Source of the DNA: Apostichopus japonicus
Taxonomy: Eukaryota > Echinodermata > Holothuroidea > Aspidochirotida > Stichopodidae
Reading direction: 5' to 3'
Assembly (NCBI RefSeq): GCF_037975245.1
Contig: NC_092571.1
Coordinates: 1,211,001-1,275,000, forward strand
Length of the DNA stretch: 64,000 nt
Shown here: piece after piece, positions 1-12,384 of the stretch
How the letters are laid out: each line of letters opens with the position of its first letter
How positions within the stretch are numbered: the stretch's first letter is position 1
The notes under the pieces: model-generated
Databases searched by the model: none
Told to the model about the DNA's origin: nothing
The model's input: only the letters and a program-made list of their open reading frames with translations
Made by a program: the position numbers and the translations under genes

Positions 1-3000
1 GGCTAACACTGGCATCCGTTACCTACGCTAATACTAGCATCCATTACCTAGGCTAACACTGGCATCCATTACCTATAGGCTTACACTGGCATCTATTACC
101 TAGACTAACACTGGCATCCGTTACCTAGGCTAACACTGGCATCCATTACCTATAGGCTAACACTAGGCATCCATTATCTAGCCTAATACTAGCATCCATT
201 ACCTAGGCTAATAATAGCATCCATTACCTAGGCTAACACTGGCATCCATTACCTATAGGCTAACGCTGGTATCCATTACCTAGGCTAACACTGGTATCCA
301 TTACCTAGGCTAACACTGGTATCCATTACCTATAGGCTAAAGCTGGCATCTCTAACCTAGGCTAACACTGGCATCCGTTACCTACGCTAATACTAGCATC
401 CATTACCTAGGCTAACACTGGCATCCATTACCTATAGGCTTACACTGGCATCTATTACCTAGACTAACAATGGCATCCGTTACCTAGGCTAACACTGGCA
501 TCCATTACCTAAAGGCTAAACACTGGCATTCATTACCTAGGCTAATACTAGCATCCATTACCTAGGCTAACACTGGCATCTGTTACCTAGGCTAACACTA
601 GCATCTATAACCTAGGCTAACACTGGCATCCATTACCTATAGGCTAACACTGGCATCTATAACCTAGGCTAACACTGGCATCTATAACCTAGGCAAACAC
701 TGGCAACCATTAACTAGACTAATACTAGCATCCATTACCTAGGCTAACACTGGCATCTCTAACCTAGGCTAACACTGGCATCCGTTCCCTACGCTAATAC
801 TAGCATCCATTACCTAGGCTAACACTGGCATCCATTACCTATAGGCTTACACTGGCATCTATTACCTAGACTAACACTGGCATCCGTTACCTAGGCTTAC
901 ACTGGCATCTATTACCTAGACATACACTGGAATCCATTACCTATACTAACACTGGCATCCATTACCTAGGCTAATACTAGCATCCATTACCTATAGGGAA
1001 ACACTGGCATCTATAACCAAGGCTTACTTTGGCATCCGTTACCTATAGGCTTATATGACATCCATTACCTAGGCTAACACTGGAATCCATTACCTAGGCT
1101 TACACTGGCATCTATTACCTAGGCTAACACTGGCATCCATTACATAGGCTAACACTGACATCCATTACCTAGGCTTACACTGGCATCCATTACCTATAGG
1201 CTAACGCTGGTATCCATTACCTAGGCTAACACTGGTATCCATTACCTAGGCTAACACTGGTATCCATTACCTACAGGCTAAAGCTGGTATCCATTACCTA
1301 TAGGCTAACGCTGGCATCCATTACCTAGGCTAATACTAGCATCCATTCCCTAGGCTAACACTGGCATCCATTATCTAGGCTAACACTGGCATCCATTACC
1401 TAAAGGCTAACACTGGCATCCATTACCTAAAGGCTAACACTGGCATCCATAACCTAGGCTAATACTAGCATCCATTACCTAGGCTAACACTGGCATCCAT
1501 TATCTAGGCTAACACTGGCATCCATTACCTAAAGGCTAACACTGGCATCCATTACCTAAAGGCTAACACTGGCATCCATTACCTAGGCTAATACTAGCAT
1601 CCATTACCTAGGCTAACACTGGCATCCATTACCTAAAGGCTAACACTGGCATCCATTACCTAAAGGCTAACACTGGCATCCATTACCTAGGCTAATACTA
1701 GCATCCATTACCTAGGCTAACACTGGCATCCATTATCTAGGCTAACACTGGCATCCATTACCTAAAGGCTAACACTGGCATCCATTACCTAAAGGCTAAC
1801 ACTGGCATCTATTACCTAGGCTTACTTTGGCATCCATTACCTAAAGGCTAGCACTGGCATCCATTACCTAGGCTAACACTGGCATCTATAACCTAGGCTA
1901 AGACTGTCATCCGTTTCCTAGGCTAATACTAGCATCCAGTACCTAGGCTAACACTGGCATCCATTACCTATAGGCTTACACTGGCATCTATTACCTAGAC
2001 ATACACTGGAATCCATTACCTATACTAACACTGGCATCCATTACCTAGGCTAATACTAGCATCCATTACCTATAGGGAAACACTGGCATCTATAACCAAG
2101 GCTTACTTTGGCATCCGTTACCTATAGGCTTATATGACATCCATTACCTAGGCTAACACTGGAATCCATTACCTAGGCTTACACTGGCATCTATTACCTA
2201 GGCTAACACTGGCATCCATTACATAGGCTAACACTGACATCCATTACCTAGGCTTACACTGGCATCCATTACCTATAGGCTAACGCTGGTATCCATTACC
2301 TAGGCTAACACTGGTATCCATTACCTAGGCTAACACTGGTATCCATTACCTACAGGCTAAAGCTGGTATCCATTACCTATAGGCTAACGCTGGCATCCAT
2401 TACCTAGGCTAATACTAGCATCCATTCCCTAGGCTAACACTGGCATCCATTATCTAGGCTAACACTGGCATCCATTACCTAAAGGCTAACACTGGCATCC
2501 ATTACCTAAAGGCTAACACTGGCATCCATAACCTAGGCTAATACTAGCATCCATTACCTAGGCTAACACTGGCATCCATTATCTAGGCTAACACTGGCAT
2601 CCATTACCTAAAGGCTAACACTGGCATCCATTACCTAAAGGCTAACACTGGCATCCATTACCTAGGCTAATACTAGCATCCATTACCTAGGCTAACACTG
2701 GCATCCATTACCTAGGCTAACACTGGCATCTATAACCTAGGCTAAGACTGTCATCCGTTACCTAGGCTAATACTAGCATCCATTACCTAGGCTAACACTG
2801 GCATCCATTACCTATAGGCTTACACTGGCATCTATTACCTAGACTAACACTGGAATCCATTACCTAGGCTTACACTGGCATCCATTATCTAGGCTAACAC
2901 TGACATCCATTACATAGGCTTACACTGGCATCCATTACATAGGCTAACACTGGCATCCATTACATAGGCTTACACTGGCATCCATTACCTAGGCTAACAC

Positions 3001-4090
3001 TGGCATCAATTACCTCTAGGCTAATACTAGCATCCATTACCTATAGGCTTACACTGGCATCCATTACCTAGGCTAACACTGGCATCCTTTATCTAGGCAT
3101 ATACTAGCATCCATTATCTAGGCTAACACTGGCATCCGTTACCTAGGCTAACGCTGGCATCCATTACATAGGCTTACACTGGCATCCATTACCTAGGCTA
3201 ACACTAGCATCCATTATCTAGGCTAACACTGGCATCCATTACCTAGGCTAACACTGGCATCCATTACCTAGGCTAACACTGGCATCCATTACCTATAGGC
3301 TTATACTAGCATCCATTATCTAGGCTAACACTGGCATCCATTACCAAGGCTAACACTGGCATCCATTACCTAGGCTAACACTGGCATCCATTACCTAGGC
3401 TAACACTGGAATCCATTACCTAGGCTTACACTGGCATCCATTACCTAGGCTAACACTGGAATCCATTACCTAGGCTTACACTGGCATCTATTACCTAGGC
3501 TAACACTGACATCCATTATCTAGGCTAACACTGACATCCATTACATAGGCTTACACTGGCATCCATTACATAGGCTAACACTGGCATCCATTATATAGGC
3601 TTACACTGGCATCCATTACCTAGGCTAACACTGGCATCAATTACCTCTAGGCTAATACTAGCATCCATTACCTATAGGCTTTCACTGGCATCCATTACCT
3701 ATAGGCTAACACTGGCATCCTTTATCTAGGCTAACACTGGCATCCATTATCTAGGCTAACACTGGCATCCATTATCTAGGCTAACACTGGCATCCATTAC
3801 CTAGGCTAACACTGGCATCCATCACCTATAGGCTAACAATGGCATCCATTACCTAGGCTAACACTGGCATCCATTATCTAAGCTAACACTAGCATCCATT
3901 ACCTAGGCTAACACTGGCATCCATTATCTAGGCTAACACTGGCATCCATTATCTAGGCTATACTAGCATCCATTACCTAGGCTAACACTAGCATCCATTA
4001 CCTAGGCTAACACTGTCATCCATTACCTATAGGCTAACACTGGCATCCTTTACCTATAGGCCAACACTGGCATCCATTACCCATAGGCCA
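1..4090. repeat. 25-bp minisatellite array (27-bp variants)
   Basis: Tandem units of 25 bp, consensus close to GGCTAACACTGGCATCCATT followed by ACCTA. Many units carry a 2-bp insertion after ACCTA (TA or AA), giving 27 bp. Variants recur: aatactagcat, ttacactgg, ggtatcc. The array starts before base 1, so its full length is unknown, and it ends near 4090 at ordinary sequence. There is no open coding frame and there are no unique spacers. Blocks of variant units recur about 1,079 bp apart (about 880-1700 and 1960-2750), showing a higher-order duplication. Confidence 0.97.
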
Positions 4091-4478
4091 TTGCATTGCA
4101 GTAACATGGAATGCTTACTGCAAGGACTTGTTCTAGTTTACCACTTCCTCCCACCTACCCTTTCCCATCCCCTATTCTGTCTCTCCCAGCCCCAGGGGAA
4201 TGCATGTTTGACAATTTTCTAAACAGTGATATATGCTGAGACTCAGAGAAAGAAGTTTTGCAGTGAAAAGTATTCTAGAAAAGTTTAAGCTGCAAAACAA
4301 ATTTATAGATATTATTTGTGGATGAGCAGTTTGCTAACAGTTTTATTTTATTTAGATATTATTAGGTTAGACTTACGTTTACCAAATACAAACTTCACAT
4401 AGCATTGAGAGATGCAATAGCCAGAAAATATTTATGGGACCACGATTCTTGCAGAAGTTGAATGAAACGTAAACTCAC
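4091..4478. other. Unique sequence between minisatellite and PLOD-like exon
   Basis: AT-rich DNA without a supportable gene. It would be the intron following the exon at 4479-4580 on the minus strand, if that gene is intact. A short pyrimidine-rich stretch lies at 4141-4195. Confidence 0.5.
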
Positions 4479-4580
4479 TTGTTTTGTTCGATAAGGAGTC
4501 TGAGAATTTCAGGATTGTAGAGCCGGACATTAGAATCAATCACAAAGTGATAATCACATTCTACCTCGTTACAAAGATTC
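4479..4580 (-). CDS. Single exon resembling procollagen-lysine 2-oxoglutarate 5-dioxygenase (PLOD)
   Basis: On the minus strand a 102-bp open segment lies between an acceptor (TTTTTGTCAG) and a donor (CAA|GTGAGT). It is phase 2 on both sides. It codes for about 33 residues containing NLCNEVECDYHFVID and NPEILRLLIEQN. This matches the lysyl hydroxylase segment whose usual form has CDYYFSVDADV and a conserved LIEQN end; the family hydroxylates collagen lysines in the ER. Here the usual DAD is DSN, so the metal/sugar-site residues of that domain may be changed. No other PLOD exon was found: upstream exons would lie at higher coordinates and downstream ones beyond the minisatellite. It could be one exon of a larger gene, or a relic. 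The family call rests on one short exon. Confidence 0.55.
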
Positions 4581-5221
4581 CTGACAAAAATAAAAACAGA
4601 AGAAAAAACATAGTTAACTGTAAATGAACTGATATAAATATTAAATGTTACTGTTCTATAAAAAATAATAATAATAGTAAAATTTGGTCATAAAAGGTAA
4701 AGATTAATTTACAATTAGCAGTCTTATATACAGCAAACTAGTGCTGATAGTCGTAATCGATTAACTGCCAGTAGTCGAGATTACACTTTGGAAGTTTGAT
4801 TAATCGCGCTCAAAACCTAAGTTGTGATTACCTTATACAAACTAGCACTACACATAAACTGCTTTTGAATAATAGCCTAACTTATCAAAAACAACACTAA
4901 AGCAGTTTTTCAGCAAATATTGCAAAAGTAAAGTACAAGTTATGAGATAATAAGTCCAATTTGCCTGATATTTTTATGAAAACTGATTAAAGTAAGTTTA
5001 ACTATGACCCCTAGTAGCTGGAATTGTAAGGTATTTCTTTATTTTTAGGTTCAATTGTTCTCGTGACTGCAAGTGTCAGTGATTTTTGACCTTTCATTTA
5101 TATAAATACTTCTGTAGACCATATCAATATTTGTAAACGTTATTCTGATAAAAAATTATTCATCCCATTTGTGAAATATATAAGAACAAATTTTAAAGAG
5201 ACATAAAAGGAATTTGTTCTT
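4581..5221. other. Non-coding stretch
   Basis: AT-rich DNA with no splice-bounded frame or recognised repeat. It contains several short A/T runs and nothing that supports a gene. Confidence 0.4.
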
Positions 5222-5225
5222 TTAA

Positions 5226-5608
5226 AGGCATTGAAGAACTCGCGCACAAAGAAACGTCTGATGCTGGTAATCTGACCTAGTTTTGAGTGAGTTGAAGTAT
5301 TAGACACCACCATAGATCCAAGAAAATACACACACAGCTTGCTACCGTCGGTAATTAGACACTAGTGTACAGTCAATACATACAGCTACGGTCAATACCC
5401 ACCACACAGTGCACATATCAGCGATGGACATCTCTGCAGGGAGTTGTTATGGAACTCCCTGATCTACGGGCCAGATAAAAGATAACAAGGTATCACGTTT
5501 CATTACTGTCTGCATTTTGCAGCAACAAGAAAACAACTTCACTTGCAAGCAACGGAAAGTTAATTCATCAGAGGGCGGCACGCAGTTTGGGGCAAGTCTT
5601 CAATGCCT
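5226..5608. mobile_element. TTAA-type MITE, copy 1
   Basis: About 383 bp with terminal inverted repeats: left end AGGCATTGAAGAACTCGCGC, right end the reverse complement of AGGCATTGAAGACTTGC. The left flank is TTAA (5222-5225); the right flank is TGAG, probably a decayed TTAA. The interior closely matches 7148-7509 (for example the shared cacacagcttgctaccgtcg). TTAA target sites and short inverted ends are typical of piggyBac-related non-autonomous elements. There is no transposase frame. Confidence 0.8.
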
Positions 5609-6192
5609 TGAGGGGTCTTGTGACGTCATAATGCTATATTAATGGCTGCCCCCTGGTGTGAGTTTCACATCAGGATATCTTGAAAACATGATTTTTGGGA
5701 AACATGTAAACCTTATGCTTCTTTTTCATTAAACAATATTTGATCCCTTACTTATAATCCAGGGTTTTATTCTCCTTTTAAAGTGTCAACATCAGTTAAG
5801 TTTATTTGATTTATTCAGTAGTCAACAGATTCATGGTGTTCTATAGGTAACATAATACTTGTTCAGACTGGTTTTTGGAGAGATGGATAAAAGTCTGTAC
5901 ACAAAGTTCACTTTCATTTTGTTTTGGTCACATTCCAGGCACAGCTTGGGAGGACACAAATCATCAAGGATAATTCCCCTTCAGATAACAACTGCCATTT
6001 AGACTGCCTCTACATAAAGTTGACCCAAGAGAGAAGCTATTAACAATCACCCCACTCCTGTACCCACATATTAAGATGAACCCAGAGTACACCAAACCTT
6101 CATCAATCATCAATGCTGAATGACACCAATACCATATTTAGTTACCTCATACACAAGTTCAAAATAAGGTAAATATCGAACTCATAACTTAC
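5609..6192. other. Sequence downstream of the DUF4806 relic
   Basis: No clear exon. On the minus strand this follows the donor at 6192, so it would hold the last intron or 3' exons of the DUF4806-type gene, but nothing recognisable is left. A TGACGTCA palindrome (cAMP-response-element form) occurs at 5622-5629, with no evidence of function. Confidence 0.4.
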
Positions 6193-7618
6193 TTTCTACT
6201 ACTTTCTTGAGGGCCATATCTTTGAATGCCGCCTTTTCACCCTGGCTTGTCCAGTTTACCAATTACATCACCTGGTTGGTCATCAGTTCAGACAACATGC
6301 GCTTCACAGCTGCAGGAACTCCTTCACCACCCACTGCTGCTAGTGTTAACACCTTAAAATGATAGTGGAAAGATATTTAATATAATTGGAAGATGGGGGG
6401 GGGGGAGAGGAGGGGAGGGTGAGTGGGTGGGTTCTACCAGGCTTACAAGTTCCCAGAAAGAAACAGAAAAAATAGAAATGCCAACTGCCACCATTAATTG
6501 TCCACCCTAAATCAAACACAATCCTTTTAATTTTAAATTAAAATTAAACTTTAAATTTTATGCATGAATACAACCAAATCAATTATATAACCTATATTAA
6601 TTATATAGCAAAATTGATTATATAATAAGTAACTATAAATAAACTTACAAGTTTCTTTTCGACGGCGTTTAAGTCATCTTTAAACCTCTTGTCAATTTCC
6701 TTTAGCTGGTCACAGGTCACGGTTGGAATGCCAAAGTCATCTGGTAGCTGGTTTGGGTCAAAGGTCACCAGTTTGGAGCAGCTCTGCCAATGTCGTGCTG
6801 TTAGCTGTGGAGATTGTCTTCAGCTCTTCCAGTTCTGCTTTGAGTTCTGCAAGAAGTGTCAACATCCTTCGTTTAGTTGCTGTAACAAACATATCAGTAA
6901 TACGCACAGCCTTGCCCCCTACCTCCCCCACCTGTAAGCTGTATACAGTACACATACTCTCTGGTGAAGGTATTCAAGTAGGATGTTCACTCTTTTCATC
7001 CAGTTAATGAAAAACGCTCGTTTTGAACTGATGATTAAATTTTGTTTTTTCCAATATTTATTCCGGTGGGATTGATGCTAACACCTGATGATGATGCTGA
7101 TGAGCTTACATTTTACGCCGCTTAGTTTCTTTGGATGAAGTCATTAAAGGGTGTGAAGACTCGCACAAACAGGAACGTCTAATGCCAGTAATCTGACCTA
7201 GTTTCGAATGAGGTGCAACAGAAGTGTTAGACACCACCATCTATCCCAGAAAATACGCACACAGCTTGCTACCGTCGGTAATTAAACACTAGTATACAAT
7301 CAGTAAATACAGCTGCGGTCAATACCCACAGCACAGTGTATAAACGATAGTGATGGACATCTCAGGTCCAGCTAAAGATAACAAGGTATCACGTTTCATT
7401 ACTGAACTGTCTGCATTGTGTAGCGATACTAACAAACGTCACTTGCAAGCAACTGAAAGTTAACTTTTTCAGATGGCCGCACGCGGTTTTGGGCGAGTCT
7501 TCAATGCCTTTAAGCACAGTGCATCCACTTTACGCCATTCTGAAGGGTACATGTCGATAATCCCAACACCTTCTTCACCAATGAAAGCAATCACTAAAAA
7601 CAATTTGCTGGAAGACAT
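6193..7618 (-). pseudogene. Broken DUF4806-type gene
   Basis: Three minus-strand exons can be read. Exon A (7618 down to 7110) begins MSSSKLFLVIAFIGEEGVG and is split by a MITE at 7148-7509; without the insert it reads on through KETKRRK to donor AT|GTAAGC. Exon B (6879-6649) has a leucine/glutamate-rich coiled coil (LLAELKAELEEL), then a +1 frame change near 6762, then FDPNQLPDDFGIP and a donor CTT|GTAAGT. Exon C (6352-6193) reads VLTLAAVGGEGVPAAVKRML, TNQVM, a TAA stop, then LVNWTSQGEKAAF and KKVVE in the same frame. The end of exon C resembles DUF4806 (conserved L-T-N, W-x-G, K-x-A-F pattern), a domain of unknown function in many invertebrate and transposon-associated proteins. The join between exons A and B is out of phase, so an exon may be missing. 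The three lesions suggest a pseudogene; a sequencing error could explain one of them, not the 362-bp insert. Confidence 0.7.
7148..7509. mobile_element. TTAA-type MITE, copy 2, inside a coding exon
   Basis: 362 bp, flanked by TTAA at 7144-7147 and 7510-7513. The ends are inverted repeats (AGGGTGTGAAGACTCGC and the complement of AGGCATTGAAGACTCGCC). It is a sister of 5226-5608. On the minus strand the two flanks join cleanly at one TTAA to restore an open frame, so the element landed in the first coding exon of the DUF4806-type gene. Precise excision to TTAA is typical of piggyBac-type elements. Confidence 0.85.
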
Positions 7619-9300
7619 ACTGCTGAAAAAGGATACAAAATAGCTGGTTTGAGTTGTAGGTTATTATGAACTTCTATGATGCAGGAGTGGAATTTTGATG
7701 TGGGAGTTTTTTCTGGGAAGAAGCACATATTTTCTCAAAATATTTGAAATTAGAGACACCTTATCTCTTCACTCAAATTGCTTTACCTTAAACACCCCCA
7801 GCAAGGTTAGATCTAGCAGAAAAGTAGGTTGGGAACATGAAGTGTAGACCTAGCCTAGGTGTGCAAGTGAAAGGAAGTGAAAGCTTGGGCTTATCAAGTA
7901 GATCACTCCCTCAGCAGGAAAGAGAAATTACACTGGCACTTAAATGTACCCTATAGGCCTAAAGTTCTATATATCATTGATAAATTGACAAATTTATTAA
8001 CCTAGGCCTGATAACGTTTAGTTTTCGGTGTAGGTTAACATAAGGCCTATCCAAGTTCAAATATGATACTTTATACATTATAGTTATATAGTAGGTATAG
8101 GCCTAGCCTTTTTCGCGTCTAGCCAAGTGTAGTTTAGGCTATATCTATAATTCTTCATGTAACTTGTTTCTGTGTTAGGCCTATAGGCCTAGGCCTACCT
8201 AATTAGGCTCAGTAGGTTATGTCTTAATCATTATTGCATACATAGGAATGATAAGAGTTACATAACATCTATATCAAACTCTACAATTGCGTAACATCAT
8301 GAATCCCATGCAATGTTAATTGTTACTGTTTAACATATGCTACTGCTAGGCCTAACACCCTAGACCTTACAACTACTAGACTGATATTTCCTATTACGTA
8401 ACCTAACATTTGGTTTTACGTTAGCTAGCCTAGGCTGGTTCGAAAGTAATACCCGACTCGGTCCACTGAATGCAGCTTAGGGTGTTTAGGCTAGACTTTG
8501 ATTATATTCAAAATTACTTTGAGAGTAGGCCTTACCTTGTCACAACATTCACGCATGTATTTTAAGTAATATAAACGACCAAACAGCAGTCGTGAAGTTC
8601 ATCCCGTCGTTTCTCTGGCCCATTCTTGAAGATAAAGACTGGCTACAGTACCCAGTAGGCCTATCATTGCGAACGTACAATACGTTTAGACTAGATTTAC
8701 TAATGCACGCGCACATGTCGTGCAGAAGACAGGGTGTACCAACTTAACATAAAAGTCCCGCTCTACCCAATAGGCAACAGCCATAGAAAATCCTTATCAA
8801 TTTCTATGGCAACAGCACAAAACTATTGAAAGCGAAAAAGGAAATATTCGTCAATAACGCCAATAGAAAATGTTTGCGCCATTGATGATATTTCAAGCCG
8901 TTATCAAGCCACCAGCTTCGATTGAAGGAATTGGAGATTTTTCATGTGGCAATATGAATTTAAATGTAGGGTAACATGTTCCTATTACATTAACACACGC
9001 TCAGAAATGACTCGTATTCGCTCACTTGAACAGGTTACAACGCAGTTAACTTGACATTGAATTAATTTTTTGATCCTACGGTTTCGTTCGAAGGATGATT
9101 AACTGTTACGCAGTACGGGTCAATTTCCGAAGCATTCACTGTGCTAATATGCACTAAAACAAATAGTTCTAGAATAATGATTGAACAAAACTGTTCTTAG
9201 TCACATCAAATTTCTTAATACCTTGTAATTCATTAGTAAGTTTTTGTACTTTTGGGGGTCAGTTTAGGGTAAACGGGACTTTTGCGCTCATAAGTTACCC
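7619..9300. other. Intergenic sequence with TAGGCCT clusters
   Basis: Non-coding DNA upstream of the DUF4806 relic. Clusters of the palindromic words TAGGCCTA and GGCCTATAGGCC occur at 7850-8220, giving local self-complementarity. A TTTTTCAG just before the ATG at 7618 could be a 5'-UTR splice acceptor. No exon, RNA gene or promoter could be assigned. Confidence 0.45.
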
Positions 9301-9306
9301 CCCTCA

Positions 9307-9597
9307 CAGGCGCGTAGCCAAGGGGGGGGGGGCGAAGGGGGCAGCCGCCCCCCCCCCTTGAGCATAATTTTTTTTTTTAAATGATTTTATGATATCGCTA
9401 GTATTTTCAAAAGGGAAAATGCTAAGATGCAACTTACAAGGCCTGGGAAGTGCCATTTCCAGCGATCTGGGAGGCATTCTAAGCCAAAATTTTCTTGTAC
9501 GCTTCGCGCCAATCATGGTGGCGCTACGCTTAGATAGTTTGCAATGCCGAAACTACAGTTTCGCCCCTCCCTTGGCAAATTCCTGGCTACGCGCCTG
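9307..9597. mobile_element. hAT-like MITE, tandem copy 1
   Basis: Ends are CAGGCGCGTAGCCA and its complement, with G and C runs just inside. It contains the two-hairpin core at 9442-9538 (GGGAAGTGCCATTTCC, then GCGCCAATCATGGTGGCGC). No transposase frame. It is nearly identical to 9606-9899, with eight bases (cttctaac) between the copies, and to 54875-55167. Confidence 0.85.
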
Positions 9598-9605
9598 CTT
9601 CTAAC

Positions 9606-9899
9606 CAGGCGCGTAGCCAAGGGGGGGGGGGGGCGAAGGGGCAGCCGCCCCCCCCCTTGAGCATAATGTTTTTTTTTTTTAAATGTTTTTATGATATCGC
9701 TAGTATTTTCAAAAGAGAAAATGCTAAGATGCAACTTACAAGGCCTGGGAAGTGCCATTTCCAGCGATCTGGAAGGCATTCTAAGCCAAAATTTTCTTGT
9801 ACGCTTCGCGCCAATCATGGTGGCGCTACGCTTAGATAGTTTTCAATGCCGAATCTACAGTTTCGCCCCTCCCTTGGCAAATTCCTGGCTACGCGCCTG
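9606..9899. mobile_element. hAT-like MITE, tandem copy 2
   Basis: Same ends, interior and core (9744-9840) as 9307-9597, differing by scattered substitutions and homopolymer length. Two adjacent copies with an 8-bp junction suggest one element inserted next to another, or an unequal exchange. The only frames come from the repeat itself and show no protein signature. Confidence 0.85.
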
Positions 9900-12112
9900 C
9901 CCCCCAACATACAACCCCCGTTTTTTTTTAGTGGAACGGTCCCGCAAAATATGAACAGAATATTCTTATACTTGAAAGAATCAAGCAACATCTGATTGCC
10001 TGTAACTATACAATGTACCAAAACATTTAATAATACGGGTTGATTGATATTACAAGTTCTACGGAGTTTCTATAGCTGCGACCTCCTGGCGCGCTAGCCA
10101 TAGTGCAGATCAAAGAAAGAGCAGTGATGGATGGGGCTTGAGCGATTATGATATCGCGTTGCCGTTACTTTCTTGTAAAATAGGTTTGATTGCAAACTAC
10201 ACTGTTAACGTTGTTACCAAAACCACATTTACACAAGTTATTCGTTCAATGGGGGCATTACACCATTAGGCTTGTAAGGCGTAGAGTTGCGAGTTACGAA
10301 ACTTTTTCATAGATGGCTAAAAACCAGGATTTGGGAAATATATCGCATGTGTTGATTTTAAGAATTTTAGTACATAAGTAGTTGTTATGACTATGCAACA
10401 TTGCCGTATAAGGTTAGTTTACTTAAACGAACAGTTGTTTACGGTCTTACCATAACGTGACTGAAGGCCCGCATACCCTTCATAGGTAGTAACATTAGAC
10501 CTATGTTATAGTATAGACCGAGTTGGGTTTTAGGTTGAATACGTAATGAACGGGTTCCCGGGGACCTACCGAACGGCGGAGACGTGGTTCCATTTTTGTT
10601 ACCGGTCCCGTCACTAAGTTCCCAACCTCCCCTCTCATCATCCGCCCGCCCACCAGTCCCCGCCCCCCCCCCCTCCCCACAACAAAATGACATAGACCTT
10701 TCTTTATAAGCACTCTCACGCCGGGGGAAAAAGAATTCGCGCATAATTAATCAACTTTACATCTGAAAAATGAAATATCAAAATCATGAAATATGAAACC
10801 AATATGATTAATTATGTAAAGTAACTCTTCATTTGTGATAACGGATATTTAGTTTCATTTCGTTCAATTTAAATTAATAAGTGGAAATTTTGATGAGGTA
10901 TTTGGAGTCCCGATGGGGAAGAGGGTGGGAGAAGGGGAAGGGAGGAGAGGTGTGAAAGAAAACGTTATTGACTGGTTCTAACATTTAGAACGCTTTTATA
11001 CTCTTGGAAATATACCAGTGCAGATTTTCGTTACGTTTTCCCTTGTTATACCTGAGCTGGTTGAGCCAGAAGGGTATACATCATTTTAGATGCTAAGCAT
11101 GTTTGAAATTCAATAATGAAATGCTATTCACCAAATATCTACTGTAACTTGATGTTCAAAATTTGATGTCAATTCGGCTAAAAGTTAATGTCTCTCTTTC
11201 AAACATAAAATATGAATCAAACGCTCCTATAGGAAAGTTAAAAACTGAAATATCATTTGTAATTTGAGATCTGGGTGAATTATTCCTTCAACAGGTCAAA
11301 ACATATATTTACATCAAAACTATTCTTTTGAGGACTAAAAGAACACAAACTATAGCAAATAGAGTTGAAAATACAGTAAAGATCACACGTCATGTACTGT
11401 TTATTAAACTCGTCACCACGTACCAAAATATGAAATCCAAAGAACGTTAAGTACGTTAACGTTAAGTAACGTAAACACAACCCACGATATAATTTGGTAA
11501 AAATGTTCCCACCGTAGGAAACAGAGATCCTTTAAACAAATAAGGGAGTAAAAACTTGAAAAAGATTGGTCCTCTTCTTGTTTGCAGGATCGCCGTTCGG
11601 TATCCAGGTAATTATTTTTACTTTAACACAAGAACTCACGGTGAATTATCATATAATAACTGTTTATATTATACACATATTATGTTATAATAAACACACA
11701 CACACACCCACCCACACAATATGTGTGATTATATACATTTATGCGTTAGCAATGATTATTAATAACATTTCAGCAAAGAAAATATAGTATGTTAACACAT
11801 ACATTCCCAATGTATTTTCCATTGTCTTCGATGCTTCATAGCAATCTAATAACTTCTACCGAAACAAACAAGCAATAACAGATTACTGTTTCAATATAAA
11901 TATGCCAACAAAATCAAAACTTAAAGCAACTTCATGTCATGTTCTTTAAGCATATGTTTCTGGCTTTGAACATGTTAGAAAACTGCAAGCTTAGTTCAAT
12001 ATGAGCTACGGTATATATTTAGTGCCATTTTCTTTACTGCGTTTCAAAAAAGAGCACGCTAGAACAAACATGCAAAACAATAGTGCTATTTACTATAGAG
12101 CAACAGCACCAA
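9900..12112. other. Intergenic region downstream of alkaline phosphatase
   Basis: No gene seen. It holds G- or C-rich tracts (10640-10680, 10915-10955), a short CA repeat (11690-11720) and AT-rich DNA. The 3'-UTR and polyadenylation site of the minus-strand alkaline phosphatase gene should lie here, but no single AATAAA could be chosen with confidence. Confidence 0.5.
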
Positions 12113-12384
12113 CTACTGTAAGAATACCGCCGCTAGGAAACTAGACAGTAGCGTGACCAGTACAGCACCCAGAGAGCTAGCGCCACCTACAGGGTTCTCG
12201 CAATGCTCTTTATAGTCGAGACAGGAGGCATAGCGCATGACATGGTTGACATAGGTCTGTTCATGCACTCCATGGAAAAGGTGTGCCATTGGTCCGATGG
12301 CGAAGATACCAACGTCCTGTCCTCCATGGGTCTCCTCTAGCTCCACCAATGGTACCAAGGCATCCTGTAAGTAGTGAGGGTCCT
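12113..12384 (-). CDS. Alkaline phosphatase exon 9 (C-terminus, GPI signal)
   Basis: Acceptor TTTTTGCAG. It codes [39 protein letters not shown], a Cys pair CLDYKEHC, then small residues GGASS and a hydrophobic end [19 protein letters not shown] and stop. The last part is a GPI-attachment signal. Confidence 0.95.

Noticed and set aside
1-4090. CRISPR array
   Set aside because: Units abut directly with no unique spacers, periods of 25-27 bp drift, and the genome is eukaryotic.
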